A DNA stretch of 21,957 nucleotides from an uncultured Chlorobiaceae bacterium (GCA_903917955.1 CAIXCO010000004.1:1-21957); one strand, 5' to 3'; counted from the first letter of the stretch, positions 7,869-16,017 are shown. Numbers and translations are program-made. The notes: generated by a model from the sequence alone, not told the origin.

Positions 7869-10265
7869 ATGGCTCCAAAAACTGCAACACTCTCTGCCAG
7901 AAACAGGACCCTGATTGTCGTCGAATCTCCCTCAAAGGCAAAAACTATCAATAAATACCTCGGAGACAAGTATACTGTTTTCGCATCAGTCGGCCACATC
8001 AGGGATCTGCCGAAAAAGGAGATTGGTCTTGATTTTGACCATCATTACGAGCCGAGGTATGAAATTATTGCCGGAAAGGAGAAGGTTGTTCATCAGTTAA
8101 AAAAGCTTGCGGCTGAAGCCAATGAAATTCTCATAGCGACTGACCCTGACCGCGAAGGCGAGGCCATCGCATGGCATATCTCCCAGGAGATCGGCGTAAC
8201 CAACAAGCCGGTATCGCGGGTGCTTTTTAATGAAATCACCAAAAACGCGATCATTGCAGCCATCCAGGCGCCACGGCAGATTGACGACTGCCTGGTGCGC
8301 TCCCAGCAAACCCGTCAAGGACTTGATAAAATAGTGGGCTACAAAATTAGCCCCTTTTTGTGGAATGTAGTGCTGCGCGGTCTTTCTGCCGGCAGGGTAC
8401 AATCCGTCGCGCTACGCCTGATATGCGAGCGTGAAGCGGAGATCACCCGCTTCCAGATTGAGGAGTACTGGTCGATTGCGGCAGACTTTACCACACCGGG
8501 CCATGAGTCTTTCCGGGCAAGGCTTGTGCGCCTGGATGGTGACAAGCCGCAGCTCTCCAATCAGCAGCAGGCTGAGTCCATTGCAGCACGCATCAAAAAG
8601 GGCAATTTTTCGGTACGGGAAATTGCCCCACGTGTACAACAGCGCAAAGCTCCTCTGCCATTTACCACCTCGCTCCTCCAGCAGGCGGCATCGAACCAGC
8701 TCGGCTTTGGATCGCAAAAAACCATGCGAGTTGCACAGCAGCTCTATGAAGGCATTGATCTTGGTGCAGAGGGTACGGCAGGTCTCATCACCTACATGAG
8801 AACCGATTCAACGCGCATCGGTGCCGAAGCAGTCGTTGAGGTAAGAGGCTATATTAATCAGCAGTTCGGCAAAGAGTATATCGGTTTCGGCGGAGCGGCA
8901 AAACCGGGCAAAAATGCACAGGATGCGCATGAAGCCATCCGGCCAACATCAATTTTCAAAAAACCGGAGCAACTCAAACCCTACCTTTCAACCGACCAGT
9001 TTAAACTGTATGAGCTGATCTGGAAGCGTTTTCTTGCCGCCATGATGGCTCCCGCAAAAATCGAACAAACGCGGGTTGATGTTGAGGATCGTGCAGAAAA
9101 ATTCCTCTTCAGAGCAACGGGCAGCAGGATTCTTTTTGCTGGCTTCATGCGAGTCTATGATGACCAGAAAGAGCTTGATTACGAAGCGCAGACCTCTACG
9201 AAGGAGGATGTGGAAAAAGAGCTGACGGTGAAACTGCCGGAACACTTGTCGGTCAGTGACCCTCTTGCCCTTGCCGACCTTGACCAGAAACAGAGCTTTA
9301 CCCGCCCTCCGGCACGCTACAGTGAGGCTACACTGGTAAAGGATCTTGACCATTTTGGTATTGGACGACCATCTACTTATGCCTCCATTTTTTCGACACT
9401 GCAGGATCGACGCTATGTGGAGCTGGAAAAGAAAAAAATTCTGCCCACGGAACTCGGCAAGGACGTCTCACTGATTCTTGTTGCCAATTTTCCTGATCTT
9501 TTCAATGTTGACTTCACCGCCTTCATGGAAAATGAACTCGACAAGGTAGCAAGCGGAGAGGATGAATATGAAAAAGTGCTTGACAAGTTCTACAGACCGC
9601 TTGAGGCGGTACTGGGCCTGCGCAAATCCAATCCGATTGTCCCCCAGAACAGCGAACCAGAGCGCTGTGATAAATGCGGTGAGGGGCTGATGGTAGTCAA
9701 ATGGACGGCAAATGGAAAATTTTTTGGCTGTTCATGCTATCCTAAATGCAAAAATATTAAGGCTATAAGCAGCAACAAGGCGAAAGCAGTTGACACAGCA
9801 ATCCTTTGCCCCTCCTGCAAGGAAGGGCACATGCTTTTGCGCAGCGGAAGATTTGGCGCTTTTCTTGCCTGTTCCAACTACCCCAAGTGCAATACACTGC
9901 TTAATTTAAGCAAACAGCGCCATATCGAGCCACTGAAGACGCCGCCGGTAGTGACCACCATTCTCTGCCCCAAATGCAGCTCCCCGCTCTATCTCAGAAG
10001 CGGAAAACGGGGGTTGTGGCTTGGCTGCTCAAAATTCCCCAAGTGCAAGGGACGCCTGGCCTGGAGCACCCTTGATGAAAGTACCCAAAGTCACTGGGAG
10101 GCAGTCATGACCGACCACCAGAAAGCTCACCCTGCGGTCATGCTGACGATGATTGATGGAAAAGCGGTGCCGATGACCGTGCCCGTTGATGATATCATAC
10201 TGAAAGCGGAAGAGGCAGGGCTGCTTGCCTCTCCCGTTGAAGAAATTGCTGAAGTTACGCCATAA
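7869..10265 (+). CDS. topA: DNA topoisomerase I
   Basis: Type IA topoisomerase that relaxes negative supercoils through a transient 5'-phosphotyrosine break in one strand. The 798-residue protein opens with a TOPRIM domain (LIVVESPSKAKTINKYLG near residue 13, ATDPDREGEAIAWH near 95 with the Mg-binding acidic triad). It continues with GLSAGRVQSVALRLICERE and the active-site tyrosine in GLITYMRTDSTR (Tyr309). The C-terminus carries three four-cysteine zinc ribbons (starting CDKCGEG, CPSCKEG and CPKCSSP, each closing with a YPKC or FPKC type pair) and a tail of about 60 residues. The length and domain order are typical. The start has no clear ribosome binding site. The end overlaps the converging feoB by 11 bases. 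Confidence 0.97.
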   Translation: MAPKTATLSARNRTLIVVESPSKAKTINKYLGDKYTVFASVGHIRDLPKKEIGLDFDHHYEPRYEIIAGKEKVVHQLKKLAAEANEILIATDPDREGEAIAWHISQEIGVTNKPVSRVLFNEITKNAIIAAIQAPRQIDDCLVRSQQTRQGLDKIVGYKISPFLWNVVLRGLSAGRVQSVALRLICEREAEITRFQIEEYWSIAADFTTPGHESFRARLVRLDGDKPQLSNQQQAESIAARIKKGNFSVREIAPRVQQRKAPLPFTTSLLQQAASNQLGFGSQKTMRVAQQLYEGIDLGAEGTAGLITYMRTDSTRIGAEAVVEVRGYINQQFGKEYIGFGGAAKPGKNAQDAHEAIRPTSIFKKPEQLKPYLSTDQFKLYELIWKRFLAAMMAPAKIEQTRVDVEDRAEKFLFRATGSRILFAGFMRVYDDQKELDYEAQTSTKEDVEKELTVKLPEHLSVSDPLALADLDQKQSFTRPPARYSEATLVKDLDHFGIGRPSTYASIFSTLQDRRYVELEKKKILPTELGKDVSLILVANFPDLFNVDFTAFMENELDKVASGEDEYEKVLDKFYRPLEAVLGLRKSNPIVPQNSEPERCDKCGEGLMVVKWTANGKFFGCSCYPKCKNIKAISSNKAKAVDTAILCPSCKEGHMLLRSGRFGAFLACSNYPKCNTLLNLSKQRHIEPLKTPPVVTTILCPKCSSPLYLRSGKRGLWLGCSKFPKCKGRLAWSTLDESTQSHWEAVMTDHQKAHPAVMLTMIDGKAVPMTVPVDDIILKAEEAGLLASPVEEIAEVTP

Positions 10266-12393
10266 AAAGGGCGATGTGGTAAACAACAAATGAGAGCAGC
10301 CAGGCCACAGAGAGGGAGTAGACCGAATAGAGCAGCACCGGGCGCCAGTGGCCAACCTCTTTTTTCATGACGCCAAGCGCCGCTACGCAAGGGATATAGA
10401 GCAGGACAAAGACCATAAGGCTCAGAGCTGTTGCCCTGCTGAATGAGGGATCGTGCCGGAGAACCGTTTTCAGCTCTACCGGGCCACCCTCATGTTGCCC
10501 GATGGAGGAGATGGTGGCGAGGGTGGAAACAACGACCTCCTTCGCCGCCAGGCCGGTTACAAGGGCGATACCAATCCTCCAGTCAAAGCCAATCGGTCGG
10601 ATAAGAGGTTCAAGCACTTTGCCAGCCCTTCCTGCCAGAGAGTACTCAAGCTGTTCCGACCGTATGCGTAAGTCAAGCTCTCTTTGTTGAACCTTTTTTT
10701 CGCCCTCACCCACGCTACTCGTGGCAATACGCGCACTTTCTGCTACAAGTTTTGCCTGAAGTACCTCGTTCCGGGGGTAGTTGCTTACCGCCCAGATAAT
10801 GATAACCGCCCCAAGAATAAGTGTCCCTGCTTTTTTCAAATAGAGCCAGGCTTTCACCTTTGCCTGAAAGAGGACTGAGGAAAGTGTTGGCCAGCGATAG
10901 GGCGGCAACTCCATGACAAAGGGCTCTGAATCGCTTTTCAGAACGGTCGACTTGAGGAGCCAGGCAGTCCAGAGACCAACCACAATTCCGAGAAGGTAGA
11001 TGCCGAACATGACGTTGGCCGCCACATCAGGCGGAAAAAAAGCGGCGGTCAGCAGTACATAGACCGGCAGTTTGGCTCCGCAACTCATGAAAGGAATAAT
11101 CATGATGGTGACAAGCCGGTCGGTTGGACTTTTGAGTGTCCGTGTCGCCATGATGGCCGGAATGGAACAGCCGAAGCCTGTTATCATGGGGATGAAGGAT
11201 TTTCCATGAAGACCGAAACGGTGCATCAGCCGGTCAATCACAAATGCAGCTCGGGCCATATAACCGGAAGCCTCAAGAAAGGAGAGTCCGATAAAGAGCA
11301 GGACGATATTGGGCAAAAAGAGCAGGACTCCACCAACACCCGCAATGATGCCGTCAATGACGATAGAGCGAAGTGTCTCATTCGGCAAAAGCGGGGCAAT
11401 CACGGAGGCGATGAGAGCAAAAAAAAGCTCAAGGGCACCCATAACCGGCGAAGCAAGGGAAAAAGTCAACTGAAAGATGGCCCAAACCACCAGTAAAAAA
11501 ATCGGCAGGCCAAGCACCCGGTTGAGCACCACCTTGTCGATAGAGTCGGTTGGTGTCGCCTTGACTCCTGACGGAAAGCGGACACACTCCTGCATGGCTC
11601 CCCGAATAAAGGCGTGACGGTCTTCGGTTATGAGGATTTCAGGCTCAGAATCGTGCAGCCTTTCAGCCTCGCGAAGGGCATCCTGAAGGACAAGCTCAAC
11701 TTTTACCCAGACGGGATAATGCTGAACTTCGTTATAGACCTCCCGGTCGTTCTCCAGCAGCTTGATGGCCAGCCATCGTGCATTGAACCGGCCAAGCTCC
11801 TTTTGATGGAGAAGAGATGTGGTAATTTTTTCGACCGAAGCTTCAAGTTCAGGGCGAAAAAAAAGCTTGTTTTTATGGATCTCAATATCCTTTCGGGAGA
11901 GTCGAATAATATGATCGAGCAGTGAATCAAGTCCAATATTCTTTTTGGCCGAGGTCGGAACAATGTGGCACCCAAGAAGCTTCTGCAACTGCTTGATCTC
12001 GATAACAATACCCTTCTCTTCAACCTCGTCAATCATATTGAGGGCAACGAGGAAATCGACTTCAAGCTCCATGAGCTGCGTTGTCAAAAGAAGGTTCCGC
12101 TCAAGGTTTGTCCCCTCGACAACGTTGACAACAACATCAAGAGGCTCCTTGATGAGATACTCCCTTGTTACAATCTCCTCCGGGGAGTAGGGTGTGAGTG
12201 AGTAAATTCCAGGCAGATCAACCACCGTGATCAAGTACCCCTTGTACTCAAGATAGCCCTCATGCTTTTCAACGGTCACCCCCGAGAAATTGCCCACTTT
12301 CTGGTGAGAGCCAGTCAACGCATTGAAAAGAGAGGACTTGCCGCAGTTCGGATTGCCTGCAAGCGCAACCCTGATCTCTTTATGTTCACTCAT
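10255..12393 (-). CDS. feoB: Ferrous iron transport protein B
   Basis: Main inner-membrane Fe(II) transporter, with a cytosolic GTPase domain fused to a polytopic permease. In the 712-residue protein the G domain shows GNPNCGKSS (G1, residues 13-21), FSGVTVEKHEG (G2), VDLPGIYSL (G3), LNMIDE (G4) and TSAKKNIG (G5). A helical spacer follows. The membrane part begins near GLPIFLLVVWAIF and has the two Gate motifs: FIPMITGFGCSIPAIMATRTL with PFMSCGAKLPVYVL, and GLAAKEVVVSTLATI. The final helices include YIPCVAALG. The start ATG overlaps the feoA stop by ATGA, so the two are probably translationally coupled. The stop lies within the last codons of topA on the other strand. Confidence 0.97.
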   Translation of the reverse strand: MSEHKEIRVALAGNPNCGKSSLFNALTGSHQKVGNFSGVTVEKHEGYLEYKGYLITVVDLPGIYSLTPYSPEEIVTREYLIKEPLDVVVNVVEGTNLERNLLLTTQLMELEVDFLVALNMIDEVEEKGIVIEIKQLQKLLGCHIVPTSAKKNIGLDSLLDHIIRLSRKDIEIHKNKLFFRPELEASVEKITTSLLHQKELGRFNARWLAIKLLENDREVYNEVQHYPVWVKVELVLQDALREAERLHDSEPEILITEDRHAFIRGAMQECVRFPSGVKATPTDSIDKVVLNRVLGLPIFLLVVWAIFQLTFSLASPVMGALELFFALIASVIAPLLPNETLRSIVIDGIIAGVGGVLLFLPNIVLLFIGLSFLEASGYMARAAFVIDRLMHRFGLHGKSFIPMITGFGCSIPAIMATRTLKSPTDRLVTIMIIPFMSCGAKLPVYVLLTAAFFPPDVAANVMFGIYLLGIVVGLWTAWLLKSTVLKSDSEPFVMELPPYRWPTLSSVLFQAKVKAWLYLKKAGTLILGAVIIIWAVSNYPRNEVLQAKLVAESARIATSSVGEGEKKVQQRELDLRIRSEQLEYSLAGRAGKVLEPLIRPIGFDWRIGIALVTGLAAKEVVVSTLATISSIGQHEGGPVELKTVLRHDPSFSRATALSLMVFVLLYIPCVAALGVMKKEVGHWRPVLLYSVYSLSVAWLLSFVVYHIALFMA

Positions 12394-12656
12394 GCGTTAC
12401 TGCCGGACAGGGAAAGCGCATCTCCAGGTTCCCCGACTTTACACACCAAAACACCCTCTGCCTCGGTTTTTCTCATGGCAAGATAGAGCCCCTTGAAAAT
12501 AATCTCAATCGGATCACCAAGCGGGGCAACCCTGAGCACCTTAAATGTTGTCCCTTTTATCAACCCCATATCCATAATTCTGCGCCTTATAACACTCTCC
12601 GCCTTCAAGGCCGTCACTTCAGCCTTGTCTCCCACCTTCAATTCCGATAACCGCAT
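12390..12656 (-). CDS. feoA: Ferrous iron transport protein A
   Basis: Small cytosolic SH3-like partner of FeoB needed for full Fe(II) uptake. The 88-residue product has the typical order: RLSELKVGDKAEVTAL, RRRIMDMGLIKGTTFKVLRVAPLGDPIEI and LAMRKTEAEGVLV. A GGAGA sequence lies about eight bases before the ATG. It is the first gene of feoAB and has its own putative promoter with an inverted repeat over the -10 region. Its C-terminus is a few residues longer than many FeoA proteins, ending in a serine-rich tail. Confidence 0.95.
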   Translation of the reverse strand: MRLSELKVGDKAEVTALKAESVIRRRIMDMGLIKGTTFKVLRVAPLGDPIEIIFKGLYLAMRKTEAEGVLVCKVGEPGDALSLSGSNA

Positions 12657-12691
12657 GGCACAATCTCCGTCAAAACAATAAAAAAATAATC

Positions 12692-12708
12692 AGGATTAAT
12701 AATATCCT
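12692..12708. promoter_or_regulatory. Inverted repeat over the feoAB promoter (candidate iron-regulator operator)
   Basis: On the minus strand AGGATATTATTAATCCT has arms AGGAT and ATCCT flanking seven AT bases. It covers the proposed -10 element of feoA. Its position suggests a repressor site, perhaps for a Fur- or DtxR-type iron regulator. The sequence is not a clear match to either consensus, so the regulator is left open. Confidence 0.45.
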
Positions 12709-12727
12709 ATTTAACGGTTACCAGCAA
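12699..12727 (-). promoter_or_regulatory. Putative feoAB promoter
   Basis: On the minus strand TTGCTG (12722-12727) precedes TATTAT (12699-12704) by exactly 17 bases. The -10 matches the consensus at five of six positions and the -35 at three. It lies 43 bases before the feoA start, in the only sizeable gap upstream of feoA. Confidence 0.5.
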
Positions 12728-12755
12728 GAAAAAATTGCATCTTTTGAAAAAGGAG

Positions 12756-13136
12756 TTATCCGTGCAGCGCCGCAGCGCCGGGAAAAGGAGGCCAACCCAT
12801 CCGCTCTCCACCAATCAGGTGAGCATGGATATGAAGAACACTCTGCAAGGCATTCTTGCCGGTATTGAAGACGAGCCTGTAACCGGACTCCCTGATACCG
12901 ACAATCTCTGCCACGACTCCGGCGGCCAGAAGAATGTGACCGGCAATCGTTTCATCTTTTGGGCAAAGATCGTTGAGCGATGCGATATGCTTGACGGGAA
13001 TAATCAGCACGTGCTCTGCTGAGACGGGCGTGATGTCGCGAAAAGCGACAACATGATCATTGCGATAGAGAATTTTGGCTGGAATTTCACCGCGCACAAT
13101 GCGGCAGAAGAGACAATCAGCTTCCTGTTGTAGCAT
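12756..13136 (-). CDS. HIT-family protein (PKCI/Hint-like nucleotide hydrolase)
   Basis: Members of this branch hydrolyse adenosine phosphoramidates or related nucleotide conjugates; the substrate here is unknown. The 126-residue protein has the N-terminal zinc-ligand pair CLFC (Cys8, Cys11), RGEIPAKILYRNDHVVAFRDI, PVSAEHVLIIPVKHI, and the histidine triad LHIHAHLIGG (His102, His104, His106, with His104 the expected nucleophile). A longer frame opens at 13175, but its extra residues (RTTIKSKKRNPP) do not look like the family, and the ATG at 13134-13136 gives the canonical start with a GAGG upstream. It lies 35 bases after the lipoprotein gene and 99 bases before feoA. Confidence 0.93.
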   Translation of the reverse strand: MLQQEADCLFCRIVRGEIPAKILYRNDHVVAFRDITPVSAEHVLIIPVKHIASLNDLCPKDETIAGHILLAAGVVAEIVGIRESGYRLVFNTGKNALQSVLHIHAHLIGGERMGWPPFPGAAALHG

Positions 13137-13171
13137 AGGGGGGTTCCTCTTTTTACTCTTTATGGTGGTTC

Positions 13172-13687
13172 TCAAGGTTCTTGCACGACAGAGAGCGACG
13201 CAGTGCCGTTGCCTGTCATGAGTACAACTTTAAGCTTCTCTTTTTCAGCCGAAACAACTCCGCCCTCACCATCACCAGAAGTAACAATGGTTGAAACCTT
13301 CTGGAAACCATTGCTTTTAAGCCGGCTCTCAACATCCTTGACAATATTTCCCTGAACCTTCTCAAAAACGACGTTCCAGCTCTTACCCTCAGGAGTCTCT
13401 GAACGGGTAACGGCCCCTATCTTGCCCCAGGAAAACCTCGGAATATCAACAGGCATATCGGCTGGCCAGACCCCGCTGTTGCCTTGAATTTCAATTTTCT
13501 GCCCCTCGGACTGGATGGTTATGTTACTGCCAGCGGAATTAATATCGACTTTTTTGCCTGTTGACTGCTCAATCGCTTTTTCCACAAGCACCTCTTCAAT
13601 CTTTTTCTGGCAGGAGGTGAGGGGGACGCCGAGAGCAAAAAGTGCCAGAAAAATCCCGGCAGAACGAACTTTTGATGGTAGCGGCAT
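13172..13687 (-). CDS. Small putative lipoprotein of unknown function
   Basis: I do not recognise a function. The 171-residue product has a basic N-terminus, a hydrophobic stretch (GIFLALFALGVP) and a lipobox LTSC near residue 26, so it should be exported and lipid-modified. The mature part begins with a charged, probably helical stretch (KKIEEVLVEKAIEQ). It continues with short beta-type repeats around NITIQSEGQKIEIQG, a WPADMPVDIPRF segment, and an alternating beta/alpha C-terminal half. It may belong to a widespread lipoprotein domain of unknown function (possibly DUF6591), an identification I make from memory only. It sits between corC and the HIT gene in the same orientation, and the 137-base gap upstream leaves open its own promoter. 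Confidence 0.8.
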   Translation of the reverse strand: MPLPSKVRSAGIFLALFALGVPLTSCQKKIEEVLVEKAIEQSTGKKVDINSAGSNITIQSEGQKIEIQGNSGVWPADMPVDIPRFSWGKIGAVTRSETPEGKSWNVVFEKVQGNIVKDVESRLKSNGFQKVSTIVTSGDGEGGVVSAEKEKLKVVLMTGNGTASLSVVQEP

Positions 13688-13824
13688 ATCTAAATGGTCT
13701 ACGGTTGTGAATTTTTATTCGGTGAAACAGCACACTGTCAATGTACGCAAATGCCAGAAAAGATAAAATAATTGTATTCCCGGCAACAGGCTGGCAGCCG
13801 AACCTCCCGTGCAGAAAAAAACTG

Positions 13825-15156
13825 TCAGGCAACCTGGGATGCATCTGAAGAGTCTCCAGTTGACGACCCAGGAACTTCAGAGACTTTTGATGCAAGCACT
13901 TTATCGATCCTCTGGCCATCGAGATCTACAATTTCAAGAGTCCACTCTTCCCATTTCACAATGTCGCCAGTCCTTGGCATACGCCCAAGCAGCCACATCA
14001 TCAGGCCGCTGAGGGTATGGTAAAGCCCTTTATCCTCTTCGGGCACACATTTCAGCTCAAGCGTGTCTTTCAATTCAGGCACAGGAATAAGGCCATCAAG
14101 GAGCCAGGAGCCGTCATGGCGTTCAACTGCCCATGAATCCTCAAGATTACGGGGAACAAACTCACCTGTGACCGCCTCAAGCATGTCCTGAAGGGTAACC
14201 AGCCCCTGAATTTCACCATACTCGTCAACAACAAAGACCATCTGGGTACCCGAGGTCCTGAAATGGTCGAGCAGTTCCATGCCTGTAAGCGTTTCGGGGA
14301 CATAGACGCAGGGTTGTAACTGCGAGGTAAACTCCGTAAGCCCCCCTTTCAGCGTTTTCGACAGGAGCTGTTTGGCATTGACAACGCCAAGCAGTGACTG
14401 AAGACCGCCATTGCAGACGGGAAAACGGGAGTGCTCCGATTCTGTTACCCGGTCGATATTCTCTTCAAGTGGCCGGGAAACGTCAAGCGAGACGATATCA
14501 GCCCTTGGCACCATCAGCGAACCGAGTTGACGGTCATCGAGACGGAAAACATTTCGCACCATTTCATGTTCATGCTGCTCAATTACCCCGGCCTCAGAGC
14601 CCTCCTCAAGCATGGCATGAATCTCCTCCTCCGTGACGCTAGGCATGATGTGAGGGTGGTTTCCCGTCAGGCGGAGAATGGCATCGGTCGAAGCCGTAAG
14701 CAGCCTGCCAAACGGACGGGTTATCGAAGAGAGTGTACGCATCGGGCGTGCAACCAGGCATGCGATTCCTTCTGGATTGAACTGACCAAGACGTTTGGGC
14801 ACAAGCTCTCCGACCACAATGGTGACATAGGTAATCAAAAGCACGACAAACACAATTGCAACAATGTGGCTTATCTTTTGATCCATGCCGAGATCCCATA
14901 ACCATTGAGCTAAAGGGCCAGCAAAAACACCTTCTCCGACAATACCGTTCAGGATACCGATGGAGGTAATGCCAATCTGAATCGTCGAAAGAAACCTGGT
15001 TGGCTCCTGACAAAGCTTCAGGGCAACAGCCGCCGACTTGTCTCCATCCTCTGCAAGTTTTGAAAGACGGGAGCGCTTTGAGGTTACCAGCGCAATTTCC
15101 GACATAGCAAAAAGCCCGTTAACAACAATCAAAACAAGAAGAAAGAGTATTTCCAT
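13825..15156 (-). CDS. CNNM/CBS-domain membrane protein, CorC/HlyC family
   Basis: Proteins of this type (also named hemolysin-like, YtfL or CorC) are implicated in magnesium or cobalt export and homeostasis; the ion here is not known. The 443-residue protein has the three recognised parts. An N-terminal CNNM (DUF21) membrane domain (residues 1 to about 190) begins MEILFLLVLIVVNGLFAMSE and has the LVPKRLGQFNPE junction. Two CBS domains (about 205-335) include MVPRADIVSLDV and VFVVDEYGEIQGLVTLQDM. A CorC_HlyC C-terminal domain shows WLLDGLIPVPEL and YHTLSGLMMWLLGRMP. A serine-rich tail follows. No ribosome binding site is seen before the ATG, which sits 16 bases after a long-range stem in the leader. 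Confidence 0.93.
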   Translation of the reverse strand: MEILFLLVLIVVNGLFAMSEIALVTSKRSRLSKLAEDGDKSAAVALKLCQEPTRFLSTIQIGITSIGILNGIVGEGVFAGPLAQWLWDLGMDQKISHIVAIVFVVLLITYVTIVVGELVPKRLGQFNPEGIACLVARPMRTLSSITRPFGRLLTASTDAILRLTGNHPHIMPSVTEEEIHAMLEEGSEAGVIEQHEHEMVRNVFRLDDRQLGSLMVPRADIVSLDVSRPLEENIDRVTESEHSRFPVCNGGLQSLLGVVNAKQLLSKTLKGGLTEFTSQLQPCVYVPETLTGMELLDHFRTSGTQMVFVVDEYGEIQGLVTLQDMLEAVTGEFVPRNLEDSWAVERHDGSWLLDGLIPVPELKDTLELKCVPEEDKGLYHTLSGLMMWLLGRMPRTGDIVKWEEWTLEIVDLDGQRIDKVLASKVSEVPGSSTGDSSDASQVA

Positions 15157-15172
15157 AACAATTTAGGTTGAA

Positions 15173-15238
15173 CCGGTCGGGAGAACAGGAGAAAAATTAG
15201 TGCCGCTACAACCCATCAAACGGGAGATTCCCGACCGG
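15173..15238 (-). promoter_or_regulatory. Structured leader upstream of the corC-like gene
   Basis: On the minus strand a perfect 10-base pair of arms, CCGGTCGGGA (15229-15238) and TCCCGACCGG (15173-15182), encloses 46 bases. The inner half of the first arm can instead pair with TCCCG immediately after it (15221-15225), giving a local CGGGA-ATC-TCCCG hairpin. The two folds exclude each other. The long stem ends 16 bases before the start codon. This resembles a cis-regulatory RNA, but I cannot match it to a known riboswitch class. Confidence 0.4.
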
Positions 15239-15245
15239 CTCTGTT

Positions 15246-15273
15246 TTTACACAATTTTCATAATTACTATAAT
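15246..15273 (+). promoter_or_regulatory. Consensus-like sigma-70 promoter on the plus strand with no obvious gene
   Basis: TTTACA (15246-15251) and a perfect TATAAT (15268-15273) stand 16 bases apart. This is the best -10 element I see in the window. It points into non-coding DNA and then against the 3' end of the small protein gene that ends at 15412, so any transcript would be a short RNA or an antisense RNA. The region is AT-rich and chance is possible. Confidence 0.35.
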
Positions 15274-15288
15274 GACGGCACCATTCAA
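15260..15288 (-). promoter_or_regulatory. Possible promoter of the corC-like gene
   Basis: On the minus strand TTGAAT (15283-15288) and AATTAT (15260-15265) are 17 bases apart, each four of six to consensus. A start here would give a leader of roughly 100 bases that contains the whole structured element. The call is weak because the area is AT-rich and overlaps the plus-strand promoter-like sequence. Confidence 0.25.
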
Positions 15289-15411
15289 CTACATTTTTAT
15301 TCTGCTATTTCCAAGCACACAATCTCAACATACGGTGATTGATGCCATTCACCATCACCTCCCGAGAGGCAAAGAGAGTAACAGCACCAAGTCGAGGCAT
15401 TGCGACTCGCT

Positions 15412-15825
15412 TTACTTGTTGGCAAGAAAGAGTGTTTTCACTTTTGCAATCAGTTGATTTTCTGTCAACCGCTCGCAGGCTTCAACTCCAGTTACCTTTG
15501 AATGCAGTCCATTGACCTTTTCAATCTCTTTGACAAATTCAATTTTTGCCTCTCCGGGGCCAAAAATGGCAATCTTCGATGAGTCATCGAGCAACTCAAT
15601 TACCGCCACGTAAAAGGTGTGATACTGGTGTTTTCGCCGTTCCTCTGCCGTGTGTTCATTGAATACTGCCTGCGCCACAACGGTTCCCCCCGCTTTCCAC
15701 CCCCCGGCAGGCTTGAGGTGGCTTTCAGCACCGGACTCCACATGTTGAACCGACGTTTGATCACCTTCAATTGAAACCAGAACAGCTTCCTTGTGATCAA
15801 TCCAGATACCAGTGTTTTTTTTCAT
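15412..15825 (-). CDS. Small eRF1-like / 'translational machinery' family protein
   Basis: The function is not known. The 137-residue protein begins MKKNTGIWIDHKEAVLVSI and has a middle part rich in polar residues with HKYQ-type loops (EERRKHQYHTFYVAVIELL). Its C-terminal half contains IAIFGPGEAKIEFVKEIEK and KVTGVEACERLTENQLIAKV. This order of an IDHKEA start, an FGPGEAK turn and a VTGVE...NQLIA end is what I recall from small bacterial proteins annotated as translational machinery or eRF1-domain-like. It suggests a release-factor-like alpha/beta fold without direct proof of a role in translation. The ATG at 15823-15825 has AGGAG ten bases upstream and is preferred over the frame's earlier start at 15897. 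It stands alone between two larger transcription units. Confidence 0.75.
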   Translation of the reverse strand: MKKNTGIWIDHKEAVLVSIEGDQTSVQHVESGAESHLKPAGGWKAGGTVVAQAVFNEHTAEERRKHQYHTFYVAVIELLDDSSKIAIFGPGEAKIEFVKEIEKVNGLHSKVTGVEACERLTENQLIAKVKTLFLANK

Positions 15826-16017
15826 GGCTACCAGGCTCCTTCTGTAGTAATGTTTCTGAACGGTAACAGCGAATTCTTGACGATTCAGCGGCCGCATCCC
15901 CCTGAAGCCTAACTACCAACAGAAGTCCACGGCAACAGCCTACCCCAATGTAAGCAAAAAATAGGATACCAGTACAGTGCTTTTACTTTTGGAGCAGTAC
16001 GAGTTGGTCAACACCCC

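Noticed and set aside
15391..15420. Hairpin at the stop of the small eRF1-like gene (CAAGT, bulge, CGAG, loop, CTCG, ACTTG)
   Set aside because: The stem is interrupted by a four-base bulge and no T-run follows on the minus strand, so I do not call it a terminator.
15200..15457. Plus-strand reading frame of 85 codons in the corC upstream region
   Set aside because: It spans the leader and the promoter-like hexamers, then runs antisense into the small gene. It has no ribosome binding site, and its composition looks like random AT-rich DNA.
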